Below are positions 1-8,900 of a DNA stretch of 48,096 nucleotides, piece after piece. Both the position numbers and the translations under genes were made by a program. Under the pieces are notes generated by a model. It did not search any database. It was given only the letters and a program-made list of their open reading frames with translations, and had not been told where the DNA came from. Source of the DNA: Clostridiales bacterium (GTDB lineage Bacteria > Bacillota > Clostridia > Christensenellales > Aristaeellaceae). Where the stretch lies: assembly GCA_024695415.1 (NCBI GenBank), contig JAILIE010000006.1, positions 1 to 48,096 of the forward strand, given 5' to 3'. Every line of letters starts with the position of its first letter. Position 1 is the first letter of the stretch.

Positions 1-767
1 TCGTTCTGATACACCTGCTGCCAGAACGGATATTTGATGATTCCCGGGGTGTTGTACCCGACGCCGATCTCCAGATACACAACCGCGCGGTCCTGATGCG
101 CGGTGACCCAGGCTTCGTATTCCACCGCGGCGTCCTGCCAGCCCGCGTCCTCCACGAATTTGTCGTCCGAGCGCAGGTTCATGGTCAGGGGCCGGCCGCA
201 GTTGGGGCACTTGGGAAGCAGGCGGGTCGGGATCGCCATGGCCGCTTCTTTCCCGTCAGGCAGCGTCAGTTCGCTGCGTTCACCGATGACATAGCCCTGC
301 GCGAACACCATCTCCCTGACCATAGCTTCGTTGTCCCAGGTCTTTTGGCAGCAGGGCTTGCTGCACTGGAACAGGCCGTAATCGCCCTGGGTGTAGAACA
401 GGCGCTTCTTGTCGAAGCCGGCCTTCTGGAAGCAATGGTCCACGTTCGTGGTCAGCACGAAGTAATCCTTGTCCTTCACCAGGCGAAGCAGGTCCGCGTA
501 GGTGCTCTCCGGCGCGTCCATATAGCGGTTGATCCAGATATACCGGCTCCAGTAGGCCCAGAACTCCTCCCGGGTTTCATAGGGCCAGAAGCCCCCGGAA
601 TACATATCCCGGAAGCCGTACTTCCGTCCGAAATCGCCGAAGTACTTTTCAAATCTTTCTCCGCTGTATACAAATCCGGCCGCGGTGGAAAGCCCCGCGC
701 CGGCGCCGATCATCACGGCATCCGCCTGCCGGATCAGCTCTTTCAATTTCAGAATCTTCTTTTCCAT
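1..767 (-). CDS. SirTM-type sirtuin (NAD-dependent protein ADP-ribosyltransferase-like), 3' end cut by window
   Basis: The 255 visible residues form a sirtuin. The Rossmann NAD motif GAGAGLSTAAG is at residues 21-31, TTNVD at 106-110, and TQGDYG at 126-131. In deacetylase sirtuins the last position holds the catalytic histidine; here it is Gln127. That Gln, together with Asn108, is the hallmark of class M sirtuins (SirTM), which are known to mono-ADP-ribosylate a lipoylated GcvH-like carrier rather than deacylate. Cysteine pairs (from Cys135 and in a CPNC motif) probably bind structural zinc. The start is set by AAGGAG 4 bases upstream of ATG. SirTM genes usually sit in an operon with a macrodomain hydrolase and GcvH-L; such partners would lie downstream, left of base 1, and are not visible. 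The sirtuin assignment is firm. The ADP-ribosylating activity is inferred from the residue swap. Confidence 0.85.
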   Translation of the reverse strand, partial: MEKKILKLKELIRQADAVMIGAGAGLSTAAGFVYSGERFEKYFGDFGRKYGFRDMYSGGFWPYETREEFWAYWSRYIWINRYMDAPESTYADLLRLVKDKDYFVLTTNVDHCFQKAGFDKKRLFYTQGDYGLFQCSKPCCQKTWDNEAMVREMVFAQGYVIGERSELTLPDGKEAAMAIPTRLLPKCPNCGRPLTMNLRSDDKFVEDAGWQDAAVEYEAWVTAHQDRAVVYLEIGVGYNTPGIIKYPFWQQVYQN

Positions 768-807
768 GATAATGCTCCTTTGCCGCGTCTTATTCAGCGG
801 CAGGAAC

Positions 808-836
808 AGCATAACATAAAAACAGCCAACATGTAA
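808..836 (-). promoter_or_regulatory. sigma-A-type promoter of the sirtuin gene
   Basis: On the minus strand TTACAT and TATGCT are separated by 17 bp, and the -10 box lies about 40 bp before the start codon. The rest of the gap between the divergent genes (837-1017) shows no gene or clear structure. Confidence 0.5.
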
Positions 837-1017
837 GTAGGCGCACAAAAATCAGACAGCGGCCGTCTGTAACCGGGAGAGGCAGCGGCCTGGTTTCAAA
901 GACGTATATCATTCAGGATCAATCGGTTCCTTCACATCGTAACAGTACGCCGGTTCATGCGGGATCACCTCGTCTCAATTGAAATCATTTTTGCGTTAAA
1001 ATAAGCAAAATAATCTA

Positions 1018-1046
1018 TTTACTGGATTTTTTATCCGTGCTATGAT
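1018..1046 (+). promoter_or_regulatory. sigma-A-type promoter of the oxidoreductase operon
   Basis: TTTACT, a 17-bp spacer and TATGAT. The -10 box overlaps an upstream in-frame ATG at 1042, which argues that the true start is the ATG at 1078 behind AAAGGAGG. Confidence 0.55.
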
Positions 1047-1077
1047 GCAGAAGGAACAACATAAAGGAGGCATCCCC

Positions 1078-2247
1078 ATGATACGCGTCGCAATCGTCGG
1101 AACGGGCGGCATCGCCCACAGCCACATGGAAGCCTATCGGAAGCTGAAGGATCGCTGCGAGGTGGTCGCGCTGGTGGATATTATCCCCGGGAAAGCCCGC
1201 CGCTTCATGGAGGAGTTCAGCTTTTCATGTGATACTTATGAAGACCATCAGGAGATCCTGCCCCGGCAGGACATCGACCTGGTGGACGTGTGTACCCCGC
1301 CCTACGTGCATGCGCAGATCAGCATCAACGCCCTGCGCAGCGGCAAGAACGTCGTGTGCGAAAAGCCCATGGCAGCGTCCCTGGAGGAATGCGACGCCAT
1401 GCTGAAGGCCCGGGACGAGAGCGGCAAACTGCTCTCCATCATCGCGCAGAACCGCTTCCGCAAGCCTATACGGGACCTGAAAGCCCTGCTGGACAGCGGC
1501 ATCGCGGGCAAAGTGCGCCATGCCGAGATCGACAGCTTCTGGTGGCGGGACCATTGCTACTATGACCTGTGGTGGCGCGGCACCTGGGAAAAGGAGGGCG
1601 GCGGCTGCACGCTCAACCACGCCGTGCATCATATCGATATGCTCGGCTGGATGATGGGCACCCCGAAGCGCGTCACCAGCGTACTGGCCAACACCGGCCA
1701 TGATAACGCGGAGGTGGAGGATCTCTCCGTTTCCGTAATGGAATACGACGGCGCGCTGGCGACGGTAACCGCTTCCGTGGTTCACCACGGGGAGGAACAG
1801 GCGCTCGTGTTCCAATGTGAGAAGGCCAAAATCTCCGCGCCGTTCAGCGTCTTTGCCTCCCGGCTGATGCCCAACGCGTTCCCGCTGAAAGTGCCGGACG
1901 AAGCCTTTACGGATAGCGTGCAGGCCTTTGTAAAAGACCTGCCGCCCATCCCGTGGGAGATGCATGACGGCCAGCTGGAGAACGTCCTTTCCGCGCTGGA
2001 GACCGGCGGCGACGTGGCCATCACCGGAGAGGACGGCCGCCGGACCATCGAGCTGATCACCGCGATCTACAAGGCCGGGTCCACCCGCATGCCGGCGGAG
2101 CTGCCCCTGCAGAAGGACGATCCGTTCTACACCGTGTCGGGAATCCGCGCGAACGTACCGCATTTTTATGAGAAAACCGTTTCCCTTTCCAACCAGGAGG
2201 GTGAGCTGACCTTCGGCAGTGATTTCAGGGAGGATCCAAAGAAATGA
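1078..2247 (+). CDS. Gfo/Idh/MocA family oxidoreductase (first of three)
   Basis: NAD(P)-dependent sugar or inositol dehydrogenase-type protein of 389 residues. The N-terminus has the dinucleotide fold signature VGTGGIAHSH, and the family's EKP motif appears in CEKPMAA near residue 97. The substrate-binding domain carries the usual histidine-rich segment (LNHAVHHID). The start is chosen at ATG 1078 because AAAGGAGG lies 8 bases upstream and the alternative ATG at 1042 overlaps the -10 box. It overlaps the next gene by ATGA, so the two are translationally coupled. The substrate is unknown. Three tandem paralogues next to a sugar ABC transporter suggest stepwise oxidation or epimerisation of an unusual sugar or polyol (inference). 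Confidence 0.9.
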   Translation: MIRVAIVGTGGIAHSHMEAYRKLKDRCEVVALVDIIPGKARRFMEEFSFSCDTYEDHQEILPRQDIDLVDVCTPPYVHAQISINALRSGKNVVCEKPMAASLEECDAMLKARDESGKLLSIIAQNRFRKPIRDLKALLDSGIAGKVRHAEIDSFWWRDHCYYDLWWRGTWEKEGGGCTLNHAVHHIDMLGWMMGTPKRVTSVLANTGHDNAEVEDLSVSVMEYDGALATVTASVVHHGEEQALVFQCEKAKISAPFSVFASRLMPNAFPLKVPDEAFTDSVQAFVKDLPPIPWEMHDGQLENVLSALETGGDVAITGEDGRRTIELITAIYKAGSTRMPAELPLQKDDPFYTVSGIRANVPHFYEKTVSLSNQEGELTFGSDFREDPKK

Positions 2248-3335
2248 ATGTTTCAGACGGAATGACCTACGCCCCGAAGGGCAAACCGCAGCCGGTAGTC
2301 AAGCCGGGGGAGTTCATCTTCTCCGCGGTCCGGCTGGACCACGGGCATATCTACGGCATGTGCAACGGCCTGACGGAAGCCGGGGCCACACTGAAATATG
2401 TGTATGACCCGGATCCCCGGAAGGTGGAAGCGTTCCTGAAGGCCTTCCCGCAGGCAAAGCCCGCCCGCAGCGAGGAGGAAGCGCTCCAGGACAGCGAAAC
2501 CCATTTGATCGCCGGTGCCGCCGTGACCAGCGAGCGCTGCGCGCTGGGATTGCGCGCGATGGACTGCGGCAAGGATTACTTTACGGACAAGGCGCCTTTC
2601 ACGACCATGGCGCAGCTCGAATCCGCCCGGGAAGCCGTCCGGCGCACCGGAAAAAAATACATGGTATATTACGCGGAGCGGCTGCACGACGAGGGCTCGA
2701 TCCTGGCTGGATATATCGCCCACTCCGGAGAGATCGGAAAGGTCATCTCCGTGACCGGCTTCGGCCCGCACCGGCTCGGCGCTCCCGGCCGTCCCGCCTG
2801 GTTCTTTGAGCGGGAAAAGTACGGCGGAATCCTCTGCGATATCGGCAGTCACCAGATTGAGCAATACCTGTATTACGCCGGCGAGGAGGACGCCGTGGTC
2901 GCGTCCAGCCGGATCGCGAACTTCGCGCACCCGGAGTATCCGGAACTGGAGGACTTCGGCGACTGCGCGCTGACCGGCGAAAGCGGCACCGCGAATTATT
3001 TCCGGGTGGACTGGTTCACGCCGGACGGGCTGCGCACCTGGGGCGACGGACGGATGTTCATCCAGGGAACAGAAGGATTCATCGAGGTCCGGAAGTATGT
3101 CAACCTGGCCGCGGCGGAAGCCGGCGGCGGCCATGTGTATCTCGTCAACGGGCAGGGCGAAAAGTACCTGAACGCGGTCGGCGTGACCGGGTTCCCGTTC
3201 TTCGGCCAGCTGATCCTGGACTGCCTGAACCGGACGGAGAATGCCATGACCCAGGCGCACGCCTTCAAGGCGGCGGAGCTTTGCCTCTCCGCCCAGGAGA
3301 AAGCGGTCCGCATCGGAAACACGACGGAAATCTGA
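2244..3335 (+). CDS. Gfo/Idh/MocA family oxidoreductase (second, divergent)
   Basis: 363-residue member of the same fold, but divergent. The glycine-rich nucleotide loop is not canonical (AVRLDHGHIYGM at its place), and the EKP motif is replaced by DKAPF near residue 114. The C-terminal half keeps the alpha/beta substrate domain (CDIGSHQIEQY). It starts inside the stop codon of the preceding gene (ATGA) and ends 10 bases before the next. The altered motifs leave open whether it binds NAD(P) as its neighbours do, or acts as a partner subunit or on a different substrate. Confidence 0.85.
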   Translation: MNVSDGMTYAPKGKPQPVVKPGEFIFSAVRLDHGHIYGMCNGLTEAGATLKYVYDPDPRKVEAFLKAFPQAKPARSEEEALQDSETHLIAGAAVTSERCALGLRAMDCGKDYFTDKAPFTTMAQLESAREAVRRTGKKYMVYYAERLHDEGSILAGYIAHSGEIGKVISVTGFGPHRLGAPGRPAWFFEREKYGGILCDIGSHQIEQYLYYAGEEDAVVASSRIANFAHPEYPELEDFGDCALTGESGTANYFRVDWFTPDGLRTWGDGRMFIQGTEGFIEVRKYVNLAAAEAGGGHVYLVNGQGEKYLNAVGVTGFPFFGQLILDCLNRTENAMTQAHAFKAAELCLSAQEKAVRIGNTTEI

Positions 3336-3345
3336 GGAGCCTGAA

Positions 3346-4530
3346 ATGAGCGAGACGGAAATGAGAAAGATCCGGCTGGGCGTGATCGGCGTCGGAAACA
3401 TGGGCAGCGAGTACTGCCGTATGCTGGCCGCCGGAAAATGCCCGGAAATCCTGCTGGCGGCAGCCGCCGACCTGCGGGAAAGCCAGCGGCAGTGGGCGCG
3501 GGCCAACCTGCCGGAGAATACCGCGGTTTTCGCGTCCGGCAGCGAGCTGATCGCTTCCGGGCTGTGCGACGCGGTCATGGTCTGCGTGCCGCATTTCGGT
3601 CATGAGGCGCTGACCGTGGAAGCGCTGAACCATGGGCTGCATGTCCTGTGCGAAAAGCCGGCCGCGGTCACCGCGCAGTCCGCCCGGAAAATGGCGGATG
3701 CCGCCGCCGCTTCCGGAAAGACGCTTGCCTACATGTTTAACCAGCGGACAAACTGTATCTACCGCGCGATCCGGGACGCGCTGGACTCCGGGGACTTCGG
3801 GGCCGTCAAGCGGATGTCCTGGATCATCACCGACTGGTACCGGACGCAGCGCTATTACGATTCCGGTTCCTGGCGCGCCACCTGGTCCGGGGAGGGCGGC
3901 GGCGTGCTGCTGAACCAATGCCCGCACCAGCTGGACCTGCTGATCTGGCTGTGCGGCATGCCGGAATCCGTCCTCGCGGTCTGCCACGAGGGCAAGTGGC
4001 ATCATATTGAGGTCGAGGATGACGTCAGCGTCTACCTGGAGTTTCCCAACGGCGCGACGGGCACCTTCGTGGCTTCGACCGGGGACCTGCCGGGCACTAA
4101 CCGGCTGGAAATCGACTGTGAACAGGGAAAGATCGTCTGCGAGGACGGCATCATCCGCTGCTGGCATATCGACGGAAACGAGCGGGAAATCTGCTTTGCC
4201 AGCGACAACCCCTGGTACCAGGCGGATGCCACGATGTACGTGATGAAGACCGACCGGAAAAACCCGCAGCACGCCGGCGTGCTGAACGCTTTTGCCGCGC
4301 ATCTGCTGCGGGGCGAGCCGCTGGTCGCCGGCGCCGAGGACGGCGTCCGCGAGATGATGCTTTCCAACGCCATCCACCTGTCCGGATGGACCGGAGAGAA
4401 AATCTCCCTGCCGCCGGACGAGGAGCAGTTCATCTCCCTGCTGGACCGGAAGATCGCTTCCTCCGCCGTCAAGCACTGCGAGGACGTAACCTACCAGACA
4501 GATCACGGAGGAACCGGCAGTCTGTTATAA
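3346..4530 (+). CDS. Gfo/Idh/MocA family oxidoreductase (third)
   Basis: 394 residues with a canonical VIGVGNMGSEY nucleotide loop near residues 13-23 and CEKPAAV (EKP motif) near residue 103. LLNQCPHQLDLL occupies the place of the usual catalytic His-containing helix. The start ATG follows GAGGAG by 7 bases. It is the last gene of the operon and is followed by a strong terminator. Like the first gene it should use NAD(H) or NADP(H); the substrate cannot be read from the sequence. Confidence 0.9.
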   Translation: MSETEMRKIRLGVIGVGNMGSEYCRMLAAGKCPEILLAAAADLRESQRQWARANLPENTAVFASGSELIASGLCDAVMVCVPHFGHEALTVEALNHGLHVLCEKPAAVTAQSARKMADAAAASGKTLAYMFNQRTNCIYRAIRDALDSGDFGAVKRMSWIITDWYRTQRYYDSGSWRATWSGEGGGVLLNQCPHQLDLLIWLCGMPESVLAVCHEGKWHHIEVEDDVSVYLEFPNGATGTFVASTGDLPGTNRLEIDCEQGKIVCEDGIIRCWHIDGNEREICFASDNPWYQADATMYVMKTDRKNPQHAGVLNAFAAHLLRGEPLVAGAEDGVREMMLSNAIHLSGWTGEKISLPPDEEQFISLLDRKIASSAVKHCEDVTYQTDHGGTGSLL

Positions 4531-4536
4531 ATGTTG

Positions 4537-4568
4537 AAAGCCCCTGCGCGGTGTGCGCAGGGGCTTTC
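4537..4568 (+). terminator. rho-independent-like terminator of the oxidoreductase operon
   Basis: Near-perfect hairpin with 13-14 bp arms (GAAAGCCCCTGCGC and its complement) starting 7 bases after the stop codon. The T tract is weak, but convergent transcription from the other side makes a two-way stop likely. Confidence 0.7.
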
Positions 4569-4584
4569 ATATGTCGTATGAAAC

Positions 4585-4611
4585 GGGGCCGCGGCGGGAT
4601 GCCGCGGCCCC
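4585..4611 (-). terminator. hairpin terminating the ABC transporter operon
   Basis: An 11-bp GC-only stem (GGGGCCGCGGC) with a short loop lies 26 bases past the binding-protein stop codon, on the minus strand. No long T tract follows, so it may stop transcription or stabilise the mRNA end. Confidence 0.5.
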
Positions 4612-4636
4612 TTCCCTGTTGATTCAGGAGACCGGA

Positions 4637-6277
4637 TTACTCTTCGAAAGCGATACCGTAGACCGTTTCGAGCTTCTCGATCCGTTCGTCAATGATGTCA
4701 TTGCCGCCGGAGGTCAGGTACTGTTCCAGATAGGTGTCGTACACGTTGTCGAAGTCTTCGACGGAAGCGGTGACAGCCTTGGTCAGCATCTCGTCACGCA
4801 GTTCGGTCAGGCTGGAGCCGACCTTGGTTTCCGCTTCGATCGTGCCGACGTTGTAGTGGGTCACAAACCGTCCGTTGTTCAGGCCGTACTCGTTCGCCTT
4901 GGCCACGATGTCCGCCGGGATTCCCGGATAGCTCAGCGCCATGGAGGGCAGGGTAGCTTCGCCCAGGTACAGGCCGTTGCAGGTCATGGTGTAGTCGATG
5001 TTGTTACCGGAGTTCTTGATCCACTCGCCGGTGGCGGGCAGGATCTTGATGGCGCCATCTTCAAGCACTTCGAAGTTGGTGCCTTCCAGGCCGGTCTGCA
5101 GATAGTAGATGGTGTCGGCGCTGGAGATGAAGTTGACGTACAGCAGGGAGGCCAGGGGTTCGTCGTTGGTGGACGGGAAGAAGATCTTCCGGTCGCTGCC
5201 GACGGCCGCGCCCAGGAACTTCACGGTCACACCGGAATCGTTCGGGAAGCAGTCGATCGGAACGAACATCGCGTCTTCGCCCACATTGCGCTGCAGGTTC
5301 AGGTTGATGCAGTCATCGCCGTTGCGGAAAGGATAGTCCCAGTTGTGCATGAAAGCGCCCACGAAGCCGGCCTTCATGTTGTCGTCTTCCACCGCGGAGT
5401 CGGTCTGTTCACCGAAGTCTTTCCAGACCAGGCCTTCGTTGTACCAGGCGTTCAGCGTGCGGATACCCTCTTTGTAGCCGGGATAGAGCAGGTGACGGTC
5501 ATCGTAGCCGTACACGAACAGGGTGGGATCATCCACTTCGTTCGGAACGAAGCTGATGTTCATCAGGTCATTCCGCCAGCCGATATCGGTGGAGGTGGTG
5601 TAGGGAATCATGCGGTCCGCGTCCGCGCCCAGCAGCAGCTCGGCGTTGTCACGGAAAGCGACCAGCGCGGCATGGAACTCTTCCAGGGTGGTGGGCTCCG
5701 CCAGTTCCAGCTTGTCCAGCCAGTCCTTGCGGATGAAGGTGGTGATACGGGAGACGTCAGCGCGGCGGCCTTCGATCATCCACACGCTGCCGGTCTCGGG
5801 ATCCTGATCATAGTACAGGTTGTCTTCGCCCAGCAGCGCGATCACGTCGCCCAGCTGATCCTTGTACGCTTCCAGATAGGGCGCCAGGTCGATGACGCCG
5901 GGGTTGCCGTTCGCGTCCAACATCTTGGCATAGGACAGGATGGTGTTGCCCGCGTAGGTGTAGCAGATGTCCGGAGCGTTTCCGGCCGCGAGCAGGTTGT
6001 TGATGTCGTCCGTCTCGGTCCAGCGGCCGACAGACACGAACTCTACTTCGACGTTGTAGCGTTCGAGCATCTGCTGCTTGATGTAGTCGGTCCACACGTT
6101 GTTCGTGGGATCGGAGCCGCCGTCGTTTTCACGGTTGAAGATTTCCACGGAGATGTGGCGGGTCTCGGTGAACTTTCCATCCACAAAGCCGTCGTCAGCA
6201 ACATCCGCGAAGGCAACCGCCGTGAACAGCGTCGCCAGCAGAGCCAGGGACAGAACCAGGGAAAGGATACGTTTCAT
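4637..6277 (-). CDS. extracellular sugar-binding protein of an ABC transporter (LplA/YtcQ type)
   Basis: 546 residues starting with a Sec signal peptide (MKRILSLVLSLALLATLF, cleavage probably after AFA). There is no lipobox cysteine, which is odd for a Gram-positive binding protein, so membrane anchoring must be different or absent. The body matches the large family-1 solute-binding proteins used with LplB/LplC permeases (about 500-550 residues). AAAGGAGG precedes the ATG by 8 bases. It is the third gene of a permease-permease-binding-protein operon without an ATPase, so a shared MsmX-like ATPase is expected elsewhere. The ligand is probably an oligosaccharide, but this is inferred from the family only. 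Confidence 0.9.
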   Translation of the reverse strand: MKRILSLVLSLALLATLFTAVAFADVADDGFVDGKFTETRHISVEIFNRENDGGSDPTNNVWTDYIKQQMLERYNVEVEFVSVGRWTETDDINNLLAAGNAPDICYTYAGNTILSYAKMLDANGNPGVIDLAPYLEAYKDQLGDVIALLGEDNLYYDQDPETGSVWMIEGRRADVSRITTFIRKDWLDKLELAEPTTLEEFHAALVAFRDNAELLLGADADRMIPYTTSTDIGWRNDLMNISFVPNEVDDPTLFVYGYDDRHLLYPGYKEGIRTLNAWYNEGLVWKDFGEQTDSAVEDDNMKAGFVGAFMHNWDYPFRNGDDCINLNLQRNVGEDAMFVPIDCFPNDSGVTVKFLGAAVGSDRKIFFPSTNDEPLASLLYVNFISSADTIYYLQTGLEGTNFEVLEDGAIKILPATGEWIKNSGNNIDYTMTCNGLYLGEATLPSMALSYPGIPADIVAKANEYGLNNGRFVTHYNVGTIEAETKVGSSLTELRDEMLTKAVTASVEDFDNVYDTYLEQYLTSGGNDIIDERIEKLETVYGIAFEE

Positions 6278-6301
6278 GGTTTCTTCCTCCTTTATTTTTT
6301 C

Positions 6302-6317
6302 AGGGTGTCCACACCCT
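6302..6317 (-). other. intercistronic hairpin before the binding-protein gene
   Basis: A 7-bp perfect stem (AGGGTGT/ACACCCT) sits between the second permease and the binding-protein ribosome site. On the minus strand it is followed by A residues, not T, so it is not a terminator. Such hairpins can protect the downstream message and raise binding-protein output over permease (inference). Confidence 0.4.
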
Positions 6318-6325
6318 AAATCAAC

Positions 6326-7267
6326 TTAGCCTTTCACCGCGCCGATGGTCACGCCCGCGACGAAGTAGCGCTGCAGCCACGGGTAAACCAGCAGGATCGG
6401 TACGGTGGCGAACATAACCGTCGCCATCTGGATGGTCTTGGAAACGCCGGCGGATGTGTCCGCGTTCTCCAGCGCCGCCTGTTCCGCTGTCTTGGTGGCG
6501 TTCTGGATCACGTTATACAGAAGCAGCTGGATCGGGGAATACTTGTCCTTGGCCGCCTCGTCCTTCAGATACATCAGCGCGTCGGAGAACCCGTTCCAGC
6601 GGCCGACCGCATAGAAGAGGCTCAGGGTGGCGATGACCGGCAGGCTCAGCGGCAGGTAAACCTGGACCAGCACACGCAGCGGGCCCGCGCCGTCAATCTC
6701 CGCCGCCTCCCGCAGGCTGTCCGGTACCCCGTACAGGAACGATCGCATGATGATGACGTTGAACACGCTGATACAGTTCGGGAATATCAGGGCGTACGGC
6801 GTATCCAGCATCTTCAGCTCGTTCAGCAGCAGGTAGTTGGGAATCGTGCCGGCGCTGAAGTACATGGTCAGCAGGAAGAACAGGCTGATCGCCTTGCCGC
6901 CCTTCAGGTTCGGGTAAATCAGCGGATAGGCCGCGCAGATCGTCAGCGTAATGGACAGGACCGTGCAGATCACCGTCAGCACCGCTGTCCAGCCGAGGGA
7001 GCGCAGGTACTTCGGTGTGGTCAGCACCTTCGCGTAGGCCTCGATGTTCCAGCCCTTCGGCCAGAGGAATACGTCGTTGCGGATCAGGTTTTCGGCAGCG
7101 GACAGGCTGCTGGCCAGGACGTGCAGCATCGGGACAAGGCAGACCAGCATCAGGATAAAGCAGATGGCCGCGATGATCCAGTCCCCTGTCCGGGTGCTCC
7201 TGGATTTGATCATGCCGTCGTGAATCTTTTTGTGATTCAGCGTGCCCGTGTTATTCACAACACTCAT
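6326..7267 (-). CDS. carbohydrate ABC transporter permease (LplC/YtcP type)
   Basis: 313-residue inner-membrane permease with about six membrane helices. The EAA loop that contacts the ATPase is present as EAAEIDGAGPL near residue 207. The start at 7267 follows GAGGAGG closely. An upstream in-frame start at 7333 would overlap the preceding gene and lacks a ribosome site. It lies 13 bases after the first permease and 49 bases before the binding protein. The C-terminus ends in the family's usual short KG tail. It pairs with the larger permease to form the sugar channel. Confidence 0.92.
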   Translation of the reverse strand: MSVVNNTGTLNHKKIHDGMIKSRSTRTGDWIIAAICFILMLVCLVPMLHVLASSLSAAENLIRNDVFLWPKGWNIEAYAKVLTTPKYLRSLGWTAVLTVICTVLSITLTICAAYPLIYPNLKGGKAISLFFLLTMYFSAGTIPNYLLLNELKMLDTPYALIFPNCISVFNVIIMRSFLYGVPDSLREAAEIDGAGPLRVLVQVYLPLSLPVIATLSLFYAVGRWNGFSDALMYLKDEAAKDKYSPIQLLLYNVIQNATKTAEQAALENADTSAGVSKTIQMATVMFATVPILLVYPWLQRYFVAGVTIGAVKG

Positions 7268-7280
7268 CTTCAGCACCTCC

Positions 7281-8900
7281 TCACCAGATTCCGCGCTCGC
7301 CGAACTTCTTGGCCAGCGTGTTGGACGCGACAAGGAAGATGACGCACACGATACTCTGGAACAGGCCGACAGCGGTACTCAGCGAATACTGATTACCCTG
7401 GAGGCCTCGCTCATACACGAAGATGGATATCGTCGTACTGACCTGGTTCACCATCTTGTTGGCCAAGGTATACGGCCGGTCGAACTCGGACCCCAGGATG
7501 CGGCCCAGGTTCATGATCAGCAGCACGATAATGGTCGAACGGATACCGGGCAGGGTCACATGCCAGATCTTCTGGAGCCGGCCCGCGCCGTCCACCTCGG
7601 CGGCCTCGTACAGTTCCGCGTTGATGCCGGTCAGGGCGGCCAGGTAGATGATGGTGTTCCAGCCGCATTCCTTCCAGATGCCCAGGACGATGTACATAAT
7701 CCGCCAGTGGTTGTTTTCACTCATGTACGGCACGGTGGTATTGAACAGCTTGTTGATGATACCGTCGTTGGTGCCGAACAGCCGCAGCGCGATATGGGAG
7801 ATAATGACCCAGCTCAGGAAGTGCGGCAGGTACAGGACCGTCTGGGTCAGGCGCTTATACTTCGGGAAGGCAAGCTCGTTCAGCAAAAGCGCCATGATGA
7901 TGGGCATCGGCATACCGATGCACAGGTCCAGCAGGTTCAGGAAAACAGTGTTGAACAGGGCCCGGCCGAACGCGTTGTCTTTGAAGGCGTTCATGAACCA
8001 TTCCAGGCCACCCTCCTCCGCCAGGGGAAGCTTCCACGGATGCATCAGGATATTGTTCTGCTTGAACGCCAGGGAAATATAGGACATCGGGTAATACCGG
8101 AAGATGGCGAAGAACGCGATGGGCACCAGCAGAAGCAGGTACAGCGTCCAGTAACGTTTGATATACGTCTTGAAGGAGTACCCCGTTCCCCGGAGAACCG
8201 CGCTGCCCCGGAGCATCCACACGAGCCAGATCAGCGCCGCGGTCCGCGGAATCATCAGCACGCTCAGTTCCGGTACCTGCATTTCCAGGAGGGCATAGGG
8301 CAGATAAAAGACCAGGATCAGGGCAATCGCCGCGGGAAGATGGCGGAAGCACCGCTCTTCCCGGGAAGCCGGGAGCCAAAGCACGATTTCCAGCACACCC
8401 ATGGCGGCCAGCAGGAGATTACGGACAGCCACCCAGAAAACGGAGGCCTCTCCGTCCATCCATCCGTTGAACCGGACGAAGCTTACGGCCACCATCAGTC
8501 CGAACAGGACCGGAATCAGGTTCTCCCGGCGGAGCCCCTTGCCTGTTTCAGTCCGGCCGTACCGCTGCTGGCGGTACAGTTCCAGGAAAAGCAGGACTCC
8601 GCCCATCGTCAGGTAACTGACCAGGCCGGCATAGCCTGTCGCGTCCGGCAGCGGGGATTTCGGGGTGACGGAAGCCACGATCCGGGGAACCAGGCGGTAG
8701 GCCTCACCGGCCAAAAGGGTAAAGACAGCGCCGGACAGGATCCTGGCACCGGTTCCCTTCTGGTTCCATACCCAGATCCCGACAATCAGCAGGAAAGCCA
8801 GGAAACCGACATATAGTAAAGGCTCAGCGGACTGCCACGCATCGGAAACCGGTGCGCTCAGCCAGCTGAAAGCGTCCGACAGGGCCCGGATAATGACCAT
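7281..8900 (-). CDS. carbohydrate ABC transporter permease (LplB type) with an N-terminal membrane extension
   Basis: 539 residues, where LplB-type permeases usually have about 300. The permease module begins near residue 245 (YIKRYWTLYLLLLVPI) and contains the EAA loop EAAEVDGAGRL. Residues 1-240 are an extra block of roughly six or seven hydrophobic segments broken by short charged loops; I do not recognise this domain. The start at 8900 follows AGGAGG by 9 bases, and a longer reading to 9008 has no ribosome site. The extension is in one open frame with the permease and has the same base composition, so it is not an obvious assembly fusion. It may sense or gate transport, or be a separate membrane protein fused in. 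Confidence 0.88.
   Translation of the reverse strand: MVIIRALSDAFSWLSAPVSDAWQSAEPLLYVGFLAFLLIVGIWVWNQKGTGARILSGAVFTLLAGEAYRLVPRIVASVTPKSPLPDATGYAGLVSYLTMGGVLLFLELYRQQRYGRTETGKGLRRENLIPVLFGLMVAVSFVRFNGWMDGEASVFWVAVRNLLLAAMGVLEIVLWLPASREERCFRHLPAAIALILVFYLPYALLEMQVPELSVLMIPRTAALIWLVWMLRGSAVLRGTGYSFKTYIKRYWTLYLLLLVPIAFFAIFRYYPMSYISLAFKQNNILMHPWKLPLAEEGGLEWFMNAFKDNAFGRALFNTVFLNLLDLCIGMPMPIIMALLLNELAFPKYKRLTQTVLYLPHFLSWVIISHIALRLFGTNDGIINKLFNTTVPYMSENNHWRIMYIVLGIWKECGWNTIIYLAALTGINAELYEAAEVDGAGRLQKIWHVTLPGIRSTIIVLLIMNLGRILGSEFDRPYTLANKMVNQVSTTISIFVYERGLQGNQYSLSTAVGLFQSIVCVIFLVASNTLAKKFGERGIW

Noticed and set aside
4553-6319. Long plus-strand open frame opposite the sugar-binding protein
   Set aside because: It mirrors the minus-strand gene in GC-rich DNA, lacks a ribosome site and has the His/Val/Gln-rich composition typical of antisense frames.
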